Below, in pieces: positions 1-7,594 of a DNA stretch of 22,922 nucleotides. The notes beneath the pieces were generated by a model, which saw nothing but the letters and a program-made list of their open reading frames with translations, ran no database searches and was not told where the DNA came from. The stretch lies in contig JANRJB010000012.1 of the NCBI GenBank assembly GCA_033764265.1, positions 1-22,922 on the forward strand. Direction: 5' to 3'. Source of the stretch: VGEM01 sp033764265. Its GTDB lineage: Bacteria; Pseudomonadota; Alphaproteobacteria; Rhodospirillales; Rhodospirillaceae. The translations under genes and the position numbers were made by a program. The stretch's first letter is position 1; each line of letters starts with the position of its first letter.

Positions 1-233
1 TCAGCCCCACACGATTGCCGACCAACGGTCAAGCGTATGAAATCTAAGCCAGAAAAGCGTCCTTCGCGGAACCCGCTCGATGCCCGCGGCAAGCGCATCA
101 CCATTCGCCATCCGCGGCTCACGGCTCAGGTTTGGCTGGGCGCCGTGGTGCGCATTTCGATCAAGCGATTACCGGCCCCAAATCAGCAGCCGGCGGGACG
201 CGCCCGGCCCCGCCCGGTTTGACCCCGCGCACG
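1..233. other. Window-edge stretch with no recognised gene
   Basis: This stretch lies downstream of msrQ. A short plus-strand frame (37-222) is open, but its product is an arginine/proline-rich 61-residue string with no family resemblance and no convincing ribosome-binding site, so I do not call it a gene. A GC-rich inverted repeat (GGCGGG at 192-197, CCCGCC at 209-214) could form a short hairpin after msrQ. It has no T-run on either strand, so I do not call it a terminator. Confidence 0.4.
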
Positions 234-845
234 TCACGGCCACCGTTTGGCCGCCCGGATTGCCAACAGAACAAGCAGGATCGCGGCGTAGACCGCCGGC
301 TCCTGATAGCCGGCCTTGATCATGAAAAAGTAATGCAGCACGCCCAGCACGCCTGCGGCATAGACGGCGCGATGCAGCCGCCGCCAGGTGCGCGCGCCGA
401 GGCGCTTGACCATGCCGTTGGTGGACGTCAGCGCCAGCGGCAGCAGCGTCGCGGTCGCCGCCATGCCGATGGTGATATAGACGCGCTTGACGATATCGGC
501 CCAAATCGCCGGCCAGTCGAAGAACTGGTCGAGGCCGACATACGACAGCGCGTGCAGGCACACATAGAAGAACGCGAACAGGCCCAGCGTCCGCCGCAGA
601 CGCGCCAATTCCGTCAACCCGGTCAGCAGGCGCAGCGGCGTGACCGCCAGCGCGATCAGCAACATGCGCAACGCCCAATCGCCCAGGTAGCGCGTGGTCG
701 CCTCGATCGGGTTTGCGCCCAACCCGCCGGTCGCGGCCAGCGCGATCAGCCAGATCAGCGGCGACAGCGCGGCGGCGAACACTGCCGGCTTGAGCCATCT
801 GCGGCCAAGCGACGGCGCGGATTGGGTAACGTCGATCGCGGGCAT
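234..845 (-). CDS. msrQ: MsrQ, heme-binding membrane subunit of the periplasmic methionine-sulfoxide reductase system
   Basis: The 203-residue protein is an all-helical inner-membrane protein of the ferric-reductase-like (YedZ) family. In the known system it passes electrons from the respiratory chain or flavin through heme b to periplasmic MsrP, which repairs oxidised methionines. Histidines at the positions expected for heme ligands are visible: His98 (VCLHALSY), His158 (WRRLHRAVY) and His171 (GVLHYFF). The length fits the family (about 200 residues). I chose the ATG at 845 because GGAAG sits about six bases upstream. A longer in-frame extension to 923 adds only an unconserved basic leader. 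Its partner msrP is on the same strand at 4571-5548 instead of adjacent, with three opposite-strand genes between them. The call rests on family motifs and is secure; independent transcription from msrP is inferred. Confidence 0.93.
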   Translation of the reverse strand: MPAIDVTQSAPSLGRRWLKPAVFAAALSPLIWLIALAATGGLGANPIEATTRYLGDWALRMLLIALAVTPLRLLTGLTELARLRRTLGLFAFFYVCLHALSYVGLDQFFDWPAIWADIVKRVYITIGMAATATLLPLALTSTNGMVKRLGARTWRRLHRAVYAAGVLGVLHYFFMIKAGYQEPAVYAAILLVLLAIRAAKRWP

Positions 846-910
846 TTTCACTTCCAAACGTGCGGGCGCGACACTGTTGCCACGATCCGGCGCTGAATGA
901 CCCTCACCGA

Positions 911-926
911 CGCGTGACCTCACGCG
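911..926. promoter_or_regulatory. Perfect inverted repeat in the msrQ/MFS divergent region (operator candidate)
   Basis: CGCGTGA at 911-917 and TCACGCG at 920-926 form perfect seven-base arms around a two-base CC spacer. The repeat lies inside the 213-base non-coding gap between divergent msrQ and the first MFS gene. Its size and position fit a dimeric repressor or activator site serving either promoter. I do not recognise the motif as belonging to a named regulator. The function is inferred from symmetry and position only. Confidence 0.4.
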
Positions 927-1058
927 GCCGTGTTCGTAAGTGGAACGCCGGACCAGACCGCCTTGTCAACGCCCGCTTTCCAGCTTGCACCGCGACGGGT
1001 TGCGCCGGATACAGGGTGCGGACACCACGTCCAAGGATCGTTTGCGAGGATCGTCCGC

Positions 1059-2375
1059 ATGTCGTCACCGATCGATACCGGTTGCCAGAAGTGGGGCCCG
1101 GTTTGGCTGGCCCCCGGCGTCACCAAGATCAACGCCTGGACGTTGATGTACGCGGCGTTCTTCACCATCGGCCTGCTCACGTTCGTCGGCATTGGCACGC
1201 CCTATGTGCTCAACGCCGTCCTGAAAATTCCGACCGAGCAGCAAGGCGTTGTCAGCGGCAACCTGGTGTTCGCCACCGAAATCGTCGCCATCCTGATGTT
1301 CGGGCCCATCGGCGTGTTGGCCGACAAGATCGGGCGCAAACCCTTGTACGCGATCGGCTTCGTCATCATGGGTTTGGGCTACGCGCTGTACCCGCTGGCG
1401 GGTTCGGTGGCGGAGTTGACGATCTATCGCGTGATCTACGCCATCGGCGTGGTCACCATCACCGGCGTGCTGGCCACCGTCGTCACCGATTATCCGCAGG
1501 AGGCCACCCGCGGCAAGCTGGTGGCGATCACCGGCTTCATGAACGGCGCCGGCGTGGCGCTGCTCAACGTGCTGCTCGGCAGCCTGCCCAAGCGCATGAC
1601 GGACGCCGGCATCGCCGAAGTCGACGCGGGTCTGTACACGCACTGGCTGGTGGCCGGGCTGTGCGTGGTCTCGGCGATCGTGATCGGCCTGGGCTTGCGG
1701 GGCGGCAAACCGGGCAAGGCTGAAGATCATGTGCCGGCGATGGAGATCGTGAAGGGCGCGCTGAAAGCCGCCACCAATCCGCGCATCGCGCTGGCCTACG
1801 CGGCGGCCTTCATCGCCCGCGGCGACCTTGTCATCCTCGGCACCTTCCTCACCTTGTGGGCGACCAACGCCGGGGTCGACAGCGGCATGGAGTTGTCCGA
1901 GGCCAGCCGGCGCGGCACGCTGGTGTTCGTCGCCGCGCAGTCCGCGGCACTGGTCTGGGTCGCCGTGGTGGTGTTCGTGCTCGACCGCTTCGATCGCGTC
2001 GTTGCATTGGCCGGATGCATGTTCCTGGCCGCCGTCGGCTACCTGTCGATGGGCCTGGTCAGCAATCCCCTGCTGGCCGCCGACCTGCCGTTGATCGCCC
2101 TGCTCGGCATCGGCCAGATCAGCGCGTTTCTCGGCTCCCAGGCCCTGGTCGGCAAGGAAGCGCCGGAGCGCGAGCGCGGCGCCGTGGTCGGCGGATTCAA
2201 CATGGCCGGCGCGGTGGGCATCCTGTTCTGTTCGGTGGTCGGCGGCCAGATGTTCGACGCCATCAGCCCCAAAGCGCCGTTCATCCTGGTGGGCGCGCTG
2301 AACGCGGTCGTTTTCGTCCTCAGCCTGATCGTCATCTTCGCCGCGCGCAAGCCGGCGACAGGCGCCGCGCGCTAG
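1059..2375 (+). CDS. Major facilitator superfamily transporter
   Basis: This 438-residue inner-membrane secondary transporter should have about twelve hydrophobic helices. The MFS motif A after helix 2 is clear (GVLADKIGRKP, residues 85-95), followed by a long cytoplasmic loop near residue 220 between the two six-helix halves. The substrate cannot be read from the sequence. The ATG at 1059 was chosen because GCGAGGA lies eight bases upstream; an extension to 930 adds a non-hydrophobic, unconserved leader. It is the first gene of a plus-strand run with the second MFS gene (14-base gap) and the DUF1838 gene, which suggests an operon. The direct repeat AGGATCGT (1034-1041 and 1047-1054) overlaps the ribosome-binding region and may be chance. 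Confidence 0.88.
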   Translation: MSSPIDTGCQKWGPVWLAPGVTKINAWTLMYAAFFTIGLLTFVGIGTPYVLNAVLKIPTEQQGVVSGNLVFATEIVAILMFGPIGVLADKIGRKPLYAIGFVIMGLGYALYPLAGSVAELTIYRVIYAIGVVTITGVLATVVTDYPQEATRGKLVAITGFMNGAGVALLNVLLGSLPKRMTDAGIAEVDAGLYTHWLVAGLCVVSAIVIGLGLRGGKPGKAEDHVPAMEIVKGALKAATNPRIALAYAAAFIARGDLVILGTFLTLWATNAGVDSGMELSEASRRGTLVFVAAQSAALVWVAVVVFVLDRFDRVVALAGCMFLAAVGYLSMGLVSNPLLAADLPLIALLGIGQISAFLGSQALVGKEAPERERGAVVGGFNMAGAVGILFCSVVGGQMFDAISPKAPFILVGALNAVVFVLSLIVIFAARKPATGAAR

Positions 2376-2389
2376 CGCAACCTTGCACC

Positions 2390-3538
2390 GTGGGCCGCTC
2401 GCTTCTCTTCCTGGCGTTCGGCAATTTCGCCATAGCCTCCGGCGTGTTCGTGGTGCCGGGCGTGCTGGCGCCCTTGTCGCAGGGCCTCGGCATGTCGGTG
2501 GCCAATGCCGGCCAGCTGCTCACCGTATACGCGGTGGCTTACGCGATCGGCTCGCCGCTATTGGCCGCGCTCACGTCGCACTGGGATCGCCGCCGGCTGG
2601 TGATGACCGGGCTTGCGGTGTTCAGCGCCGCGAACGCTGTGTTCGCGCTGGCCGATGGTCCGGGTCTGGCCTTTGCCGCGCGCATCGTCGCGGCGTTCGG
2701 CGCAGGCGTGTTCACACCCACCGTCACCTATGTCGTGGCCACCACCAGTCCGCCCGAGCGGCGCGGCCGCAACCTGTCGATCGCGTTCCTGGGCTTGAGC
2801 GTCGCACAGGTGGTCGGCATTCCGGCCGCCACCTACCTGGGGTTCGCTTACGGTTGGCGTTCGGCGTTCTTTGCCGTGGCCGCCCTGGGCGGCATCGGCT
2901 GGCTGAGCCTGCTGCTCACCATGCCCAAGGGCATCCGCGGCCAGCGAATCAGCGGCGCGGCCTGGCGCGCGATCGCGCGCGACTGGCGGCTGTTGCTGGC
3001 CATCGCCGTCACCGCCCTGCAATTCAGCGGCCAATTCGCGGCCTACACCTATATCGGCCCGATGCTCGCGGCCGAGAACGGACTGGAAGCCGATGGCATC
3101 ACCGCGGTCCTGTTCGCTTTCGGCGCCTCCAGCATCGTCGGCGGCCTGGCCGGCGGCTGGCTGTCGGACCGCATCGGGCCCTATCCGGCGATCATGATCG
3201 CGTTGGTGGCGATGACCGCGGGCCTGGCGCTGCTGACGGTCGGCAACGGATCGCTGATCGTCACCGTCGCGGCGCTGTCGCTTTGGGCGCTGTTCGGCTT
3301 CGCCTACAACACGCCGCAACAGGCGCGGCTGATCGGCATGGCCGGCCAGGGGCAGACCATCGTGCTGGCGATGAACGCTTCGGCCGTCTACATCGGCACG
3401 GCGACCGGCGGATTGGTGGGCGGCCTGACCACCGCGGCCTGGGGTTATGGCGCGCTTGGCGCGGCGGGCGCCGTACTGTCGGCGCTGGGTGTCGCCGCGC
3501 TGTGGTTATCGCGGCCGAAAGCGAGCCCCGTTCAGTAG
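2390..3538 (+). CDS. MFS transporter, DHA1/AraJ-like drug or sugar efflux type
   Basis: This is a second MFS protein of 382 residues, not closely similar to its upstream neighbour. It resembles the DHA1 (AraJ/CmlA-like) efflux branch: a short N-terminus leading straight into helix 1, a motif-A-like loop (LTSHWDRRRL, residues 61-70), a TPTVTYVVA segment in helix 4, and a second-half loop GGWLSDRIGPY. No ATG gives a complete protein, because the first internal ATG (2492) would remove helix 1. I therefore place the start at GTG 2390, 14 bases after the previous stop. No strong Shine-Dalgarno is visible, so translation may be coupled to the upstream gene. The export substrate is unknown. Confidence 0.85.
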   Translation: MGRSLLFLAFGNFAIASGVFVVPGVLAPLSQGLGMSVANAGQLLTVYAVAYAIGSPLLAALTSHWDRRRLVMTGLAVFSAANAVFALADGPGLAFAARIVAAFGAGVFTPTVTYVVATTSPPERRGRNLSIAFLGLSVAQVVGIPAATYLGFAYGWRSAFFAVAALGGIGWLSLLLTMPKGIRGQRISGAAWRAIARDWRLLLAIAVTALQFSGQFAAYTYIGPMLAAENGLEADGITAVLFAFGASSIVGGLAGGWLSDRIGPYPAIMIALVAMTAGLALLTVGNGSLIVTVAALSLWALFGFAYNTPQQARLIGMAGQGQTIVLAMNASAVYIGTATGGLVGGLTTAAWGYGALGAAGAVLSALGVAALWLSRPKASPVQ

Positions 3539-3581
3539 CCCGCTCCTGCCGCCTGTGCGAAACTTTGAACATTGATCGCCT

Positions 3582-3588
3582 GGGAGGG
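3582..3588 (+). promoter_or_regulatory. Strong purine ribosome-binding site of the DUF1838 gene
   Basis: GGGAGGG lies four bases before the ATG at 3593 and decides that start over an in-frame codon at 3572. With the following A it is exactly complementary over eight bases to the pyrimidine loop of the hairpin at 18163-18231. That pairing is noted here because it could be regulatory. Confidence 0.7.
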
Positions 3589-3592
3589 ACTC

Positions 3593-4570
3593 ATGCTGAA
3601 CAGACCGCCATTACTGTCGGATTTCGTGCCGGCTTCGCGCCGCGCCGTGCTGGGTGCGGGCGCCGGCCTTGCGGCCGCCGCGCTGGGGGGCGCGCCGGCC
3701 GCCGCGGCCTCCGGCGGTTATGACCTCAACGATCCCGAGACCAACCTGAAGGCGCTGCTCAAGCTGCAGGGCGATCTGGCCGAAAAGGACGTGATCGGCG
3801 GTTTCCCTGGCGAGGCCTGGGCCTGGGTCTCGGGTAAGGGCAACACCAAGGTGTTTAAGACCTACGGCATCGGCACCAGCCGGGTCGAGGACATGAAGGA
3901 CGGCAGCTGGCGGTTCTATCACCGCGAGGTGCTTTACTACTGCGACCCCAAGACCGGCGAGATTCTTGATGTTTGGACCAATCCGATCACCGGCAAGACG
4001 GTCGAGGTGCTGCATATCCTCAACGATCCGGTCAATCGGGTCTACAAACTGAAGGGCGGTCTGCTCGATCCGCCGTTCCCGCACATGGTGGTCGGCGACC
4101 GCGTGGTGTTTCAGCTGGACGTGCTGCGCTCGACCGAGAAAAATCCGATCACGCGCGCCGAATACCCGCTGCAAAGCCAGCAGGACCTGTATCAGTCGGG
4201 CGAACTGTGGGCGATCTCGGGCAGCTTAAAGGAACTGAGCGATCCCAACGTCACCTCGGCCGAGAATCACACTGCCTGGGCGCGCGTCGGCATGTGGCTG
4301 CCATTCATGGAGATGGGCGACCTGCCGGGCGTGATGATCTACCACTCGCAGTCGTTCAAGTTCAAACAAGGCAAGTCGGCCATTCCCCGTCATATTCTCG
4401 AACACACCGAGAAGCACTATCCGAAGTACTTGGAAGCGCCGAAGGAATGGGTCGACCTGCGCCTGAACGAAAACACCTGGACCTACTCGCTGAAGATCAT
4501 GAAAGAGAAAGAGGCCGCCGGGAAACGCAAGCCCGACGGCTCGATCTTCGGCACCGGGTCGGGCGCTTAA
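3593..4570 (+). CDS. Tat-exported DUF1838 family protein
   Basis: This 325-residue protein has a twin-arginine signal peptide: SRRAVLGAGAG with Arg16-Arg17, an alanine/glycine-rich hydrophobic stretch, and likely cleavage around the AAAAS at residue 40. The mature part is rich in aromatic and acidic residues (EAWAWVSGKG, WRFYHREVLYYCDPKTGE, ILDVWTNPITG) and matches my memory of DUF1838, a family of unknown function common in sphingomonads and other degraders of complex organics. Tat export suggests folding in the cytoplasm, perhaps with a cofactor, but I see no cofactor motif. It is the last gene of the run starting at 1059. Its stop codon ends at 4570 and the msrP stop begins at 4571 on the other strand, leaving no room for a terminator. 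The biochemical role is unknown. Confidence 0.82.
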   Translation: MLNRPPLLSDFVPASRRAVLGAGAGLAAAALGGAPAAAASGGYDLNDPETNLKALLKLQGDLAEKDVIGGFPGEAWAWVSGKGNTKVFKTYGIGTSRVEDMKDGSWRFYHREVLYYCDPKTGEILDVWTNPITGKTVEVLHILNDPVNRVYKLKGGLLDPPFPHMVVGDRVVFQLDVLRSTEKNPITRAEYPLQSQQDLYQSGELWAISGSLKELSDPNVTSAENHTAWARVGMWLPFMEMGDLPGVMIYHSQSFKFKQGKSAIPRHILEHTEKHYPKYLEAPKEWVDLRLNENTWTYSLKIMKEKEAAGKRKPDGSIFGTGSGA

Positions 4571-5548
4571 TCAGAAGAACTTCTTCAGGTTCATGCCCGC
4601 GTACAGCGACGCCACCTCGTCGGCGTAGCCGTTGAACATCAACGTGTCCCGGCGCAGGAAATCGCCGATGCGGCGCTCTTTCGCTTGGCTCCAGCGTGGG
4701 TGGTCGACCTCGGGATTGACGTTGGCGTAGAAGCCGTACTCGTTCGGTGTCACCACCGCCCAGGTGTTCTCGGGCTGGTCCTCGGTAAAGGTGATGCGCA
4801 CGATCGACTTGATGTTCTTGAAGCCGTACTTCCACGGCACCATCAGGCGCAAGGGTGCGCCGTTCTGATTGGGCAGCATCTCGCCGTACATGCCCACCGC
4901 CAGGATCGACAACGGGTGCATCGCCTCGTCCAGGCGCAGGCCCTCGACATAGGGCCACGGCAGGATGAACCGGCTCTTCTGGCCGGGCATTTCCTCGGGC
5001 CGCACGATGGTCTCGAACTGGACGAACTTGGCCGAACCGGCGGGCTCGCAACGCTTGACCACGTCGCCGAGTGAAACGCCGATCCAGGGAATCACCATCG
5101 ACCACGCCTCGACGCAGCGCAGCCGATAGATGCGTTCCTCCAGCTGGTGCGGCTTGAGGAAATCATCGAGATCGAAGGTGCCGCCCTTGGCGCACAGGCC
5201 ATCGACCGTGACCGTCCACGGCCGCGGCTGAAAGCGTCCGGCGTTCTCCACCGGATCTTCCTTGCCGGTGCCGAACTCATAGAAATTGTTGTAGCTGGTG
5301 GCGGCCTCGTAAGAGGTCAGGGGATCGTTCTCGGCCAGCGTGCGGTAACCCTCGGCCACGTTGGCGAGCGGCGGGTTGATACCCGGTCCCTGGTAAAGCG
5401 CGGCCCGGGCGCCGTGCGCTGCGCCGAACGCGATCGACCCGGCGGCCAACCCGGTGGCGGCGATCAATTCACGGCGATTAAGGTAAGTCTGGCGGGGCGT
5501 GATTTCGTGGGACCGAACGTCGGACGCTTTGGCGTGCCTGATCAACAT
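4571..5548 (-). CDS. msrP: MsrP, molybdopterin catalytic subunit of periplasmic protein-methionine-sulfoxide reductase
   Basis: The 325-residue protein belongs to the YedY/MsrP branch of the sulfite-oxidase fold. It reduces methionine sulfoxide in periplasmic proteins using electrons from MsrQ. An N-terminal Tat signal is visible (LNRRELIAATG, Arg25-Arg26, cleavage near ARA at residue 49), as expected because the Mo cofactor is inserted before export. The molybdenum-ligating cysteine is Cys145 in the YRLRCVEAWSM segment. The PWIGVSLGDV and VPWKYGFKNIKSI segments are also typical. The ATG at 5548 has GGAA upstream, and a TTG four codons earlier is less likely. The upstream neighbour on the same strand is the flavin monooxygenase, 95 bases away. 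Its partner msrQ is about 3.7 kb further along the same strand, an unusual separation. Confidence 0.95.
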   Translation of the reverse strand: MLIRHAKASDVRSHEITPRQTYLNRRELIAATGLAAGSIAFGAAHGARAALYQGPGINPPLANVAEGYRTLAENDPLTSYEAATSYNNFYEFGTGKEDPVENAGRFQPRPWTVTVDGLCAKGGTFDLDDFLKPHQLEERIYRLRCVEAWSMVIPWIGVSLGDVVKRCEPAGSAKFVQFETIVRPEEMPGQKSRFILPWPYVEGLRLDEAMHPLSILAVGMYGEMLPNQNGAPLRLMVPWKYGFKNIKSIVRITFTEDQPENTWAVVTPNEYGFYANVNPEVDHPRWSQAKERRIGDFLRRDTLMFNGYADEVASLYAGMNLKKFF

Positions 5549-5600
5549 GGGGATTTCCAAGCCTAGGTTGTTGCGTCAATCAAGATCGCACGGGGCAGGT

Positions 5601-5640
5601 CCGCGCCGGCGTCACATGGCCGTGAACACCGGCGGTGCGG
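5601..5640 (-). repeat. Imperfect inverted repeat between the monooxygenase and msrP genes
   Basis: CCGCGCCG (5601-5608) pairs with the end CGGTGCGG (5633-5640), allowing one G-U pair. An inner CAC/GTG pair closes a loop of about six bases. The structure lies in the 95-base gap after the monooxygenase stop. No T-run follows on the minus strand, so it could only be a weak terminator or an mRNA-stabilising hairpin. I consider it a minor feature. Confidence 0.25.
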
Positions 5641-5643
5641 CGA

Positions 5644-6948
5644 TCACGACAGCGCGGGATCAGCCGCTGGCGAAAGCCGGTCGACATCCTTGTCGACCTT
5701 GGCGTCGCCTGTCTTGAGCCCCAGCATGAGCTTGCCGATTGGTCCCAGACTCGCGTCCCACTGCACGCCGCCATGGCTGGCGATGGTGCGACAGTCGCGG
5801 ACGTGGCGATGCACCGGATTGTGGCCAATCTGGCCCGACACGCCCATCATCCCGGCGAGCCGGCCGGCTGCTTCGGTGCACAATCTGGCGGCATATGCCA
5901 AATCGCGCCGGATGGACAGAAGCGCCGTGCCCGACAGCGCGCGCCCCGCGACGCCGGCCTCGTGCAAGCCCCGGCCGATGTTGTCGACCAGCAGACGCGC
6001 GACCTGCAATTCGGCGGCGGATTCGCCCACCCGCACCTGCACCGGCACCTGTTCGGCCACCGATTCCTTGTACATCGTACCGACACGGGTCTTGGTGACG
6101 GCGCAGTATTCCTCGAACGCGCCGATGGCGGTGCCGAGCAGCGGCCCCGCCAACAAGGTGAAGAAGTAAGGCGCGAATTCGACGCGATAGATGTAGCTCT
6201 CGTGCAGCTTCGCCCCGGGTGGTTCGCGGCCGGTGGCCTCGACCGTCAGGATGGTACGGTGTTCGGGGATGAACTTCTCGATCACCTCGATGTCGTTGCT
6301 GCCGGTGCCGCGCAACCCCTCCGCATGCCAGACATCGATCACCTTGTAGTCGGTCGGCAACAACATCGCCATGCGGAACACCTGCTGCCGGCCACTATGG
6401 GGATCGTGCTCGCCCACCCGCGCGGCCACCACCGCGCAGTCGGCGTGATTGATCCCACTGGAAAACCGCCAGCGGCCGTTGAGCACGTAGCCGCCCTTGA
6501 CCTTGCGCATGGCGCCGCCGCCGGCGAAGGCCGTGCCGATCACCGCGTCGGGGTGCGCGGGCCAGAATTCCTCCTGACATTCGGGCGGAAAACGCGCGAG
6601 CAGCCAGGTGTGGCAGTAGACCACCGAGGCCACCCACGCGGTCGAACCGCAGCCACGGCCGAGCTCGCGGGAAACGTCGACATGAACACCCCAATCCATC
6701 TCGAAGCCGCCGTAGCGGCGCGGGGTGAACAGCTTGTGAATCCCGGCGCGCTTCAGGTCGGCGATGGTTTCGGGCAACAGCTCGCGGTTCTGCTCGGTGG
6801 CGAGCGCACGCTCGCGCAAGGCCGGGATCATGGCGCGTGCGGCGGCGACGACCTCGGCCGGTGTCGGCACGTAGCTCGGCACTGCCCGCAGCGATAAACG
6901 GCGGACCGGGGATCGCACGGGCGAGCGGCGCTTGGCGGACGAAGTCAT
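5644..6948 (-). CDS. Acyl-CoA-dehydrogenase-fold flavin-dependent monooxygenase (HsaA/HpaB-C2/DszC-like)
   Basis: The 434-residue protein has the three-part acyl-CoA dehydrogenase fold, but its motifs are those of two-component group D monooxygenases. These use FMNH2 or FADH2 from a separate reductase to hydroxylate aromatic or heteroatom substrates. Visible segments are GIHKLFTPRRYGGFEMD (69-85), GCGSTAWVASVVYCHTW (99-115), YVLNGRWRFSSGINHAD (154-170), RGTGSNDIEV, and the C-terminal IASHGGVQWD. No reductase partner is encoded nearby. The ATG at 6948 gives a basic tail before the fold; a longer frame to 7119 would overlap the divergent gene and is rejected. The substrate is unknown. A true acyl-CoA dehydrogenase is less likely because the usual catalytic Glu region is not evident. 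Confidence 0.82.
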   Translation of the reverse strand: MTSSAKRRSPVRSPVRRLSLRAVPSYVPTPAEVVAAARAMIPALRERALATEQNRELLPETIADLKRAGIHKLFTPRRYGGFEMDWGVHVDVSRELGRGCGSTAWVASVVYCHTWLLARFPPECQEEFWPAHPDAVIGTAFAGGGAMRKVKGGYVLNGRWRFSSGINHADCAVVAARVGEHDPHSGRQQVFRMAMLLPTDYKVIDVWHAEGLRGTGSNDIEVIEKFIPEHRTILTVEATGREPPGAKLHESYIYRVEFAPYFFTLLAGPLLGTAIGAFEEYCAVTKTRVGTMYKESVAEQVPVQVRVGESAAELQVARLLVDNIGRGLHEAGVAGRALSGTALLSIRRDLAYAARLCTEAAGRLAGMMGVSGQIGHNPVHRHVRDCRTIASHGGVQWDASLGPIGKLMLGLKTGDAKVDKDVDRLSPAADPALS

Positions 6949-7043
6949 CGGCGTGATCCCGGCGAAATGAATGCGTGCTACATTAACCGGCTTGTCGCAC
7001 ACGGCGGAAGCGCCAACCATGCGCCCCGCGAGGAGGAAACACG
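6949..7043. promoter_or_regulatory. Shared divergent promoter region
   Basis: These 95 bases separate the divergently transcribed monooxygenase (minus) and the exported epoxide-hydrolase-like gene (plus), and must hold both promoters. An AT-richer island (6966-6990, with TACATT) is the most likely core. I cannot assign -35/-10 boxes confidently. The right end contains the strong AGGAGG ribosome-binding site of the plus-strand gene. Confidence 0.45.
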
Positions 7044-7523
7044 ATGAAAGGCAAGTTGATGATCGGACCCTCGCGCCGGGTGGCCATGCTCGCCGCCGGT
7101 TTGGCGCCAGTGGCTGCACCGCCCGTGTTTGGCGCCACGGCCAACCCGGCGGAGCAAGCCAACATCGACCTGGTCACCACGTTCTGCCTGGCGTGGGCCG
7201 AAAAGAATGTTGAAAAGTTGGCGCCGTTCCTGGACGACAATATCGAGTACCAGGTGTTCGAGGGCGGGCCGGTCATCAAGGGGATCGCGCAGTTCCGCGC
7301 GCAGATGGGCGGTTTCATGGCCAGCATGGCCGAGATTCGCTGGAAGGTGTTCCGCTCCGCCGCCATGGGCGATCTGGTCCTCAACGAACGCCTCGACCAC
7401 TTCATCCGGCAGCCGGGGTCGGGCCGTCCGGACGACCACTTTCGAGTCACCGGGGTGTTCGTGGTGCGCAGCGGAAGAATCCTGTACTGGAAAGACTGGA
7501 ACCTGTCGGCAAAGCCGGGGTGA
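7044..7523 (+). CDS. Exported limonene-1,2-epoxide hydrolase / SnoaL-like (NTF2 fold) protein
   Basis: The 159-residue protein begins with a signal-like segment containing a twin arginine (SRRVAMLAAG, Arg11-Arg12) and ending near VFGATA at about residue 32. An NTF2-like domain follows. Residues matching the limonene epoxide hydrolase triad are visible: Arg116 and Asp118 in NERLDHF, and Asp151 in YWKDWN. Tyr69 matches the family tyrosine, but the following Asn position is Val71 in EYQVF, so water activation may differ. Known limonene epoxide hydrolases are cytosolic, so export would be unusual. The start has a very good AGGAGG site. It is divergent from the flavin monooxygenase; an oxidation-then-hydrolysis pair is tempting but only inferred, since the two would be in different compartments. 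Confidence 0.75.
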   Translation: MKGKLMIGPSRRVAMLAAGLAPVAAPPVFGATANPAEQANIDLVTTFCLAWAEKNVEKLAPFLDDNIEYQVFEGGPVIKGIAQFRAQMGGFMASMAEIRWKVFRSAAMGDLVLNERLDHFIRQPGSGRPDDHFRVTGVFVVRSGRILYWKDWNLSAKPG

Positions 7524-7594
7524 TCGCGATCCCGCCTGCTTGTTTTCGCGCCGAAACTCAATTAAGAGGTCTGAATTGGCGGACGGCGGGGCCA

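Noticed and set aside
37..222. 61-residue basic open frame at the left edge
   Set aside because: No homology recognised, no clear ribosome-binding site, and composition like out-of-frame high-GC DNA.
2383..3723. Plus-strand frame overlapping the second MFS gene and running into the DUF1838 gene
   Set aside because: Arginine/histidine-rich translation without hydrophobic helices; the MFS reading in another frame is clearly real.
5635..6897. Long plus-strand open frame (about 420 codons) opposite the flavin monooxygenase
   Set aside because: Arg/His/Gln/Gly-rich composition with no family motifs; it mirrors a well-supported gene on the other strand, a common effect in high-GC DNA.
7563..7568. 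Promoter boxes TTGTTT (7540) and TAAGAG (7563) with a 17-base spacer before the lone REC gene
   Set aside because: Only three of six matches in each box; spacing alone is not enough to call a promoter.
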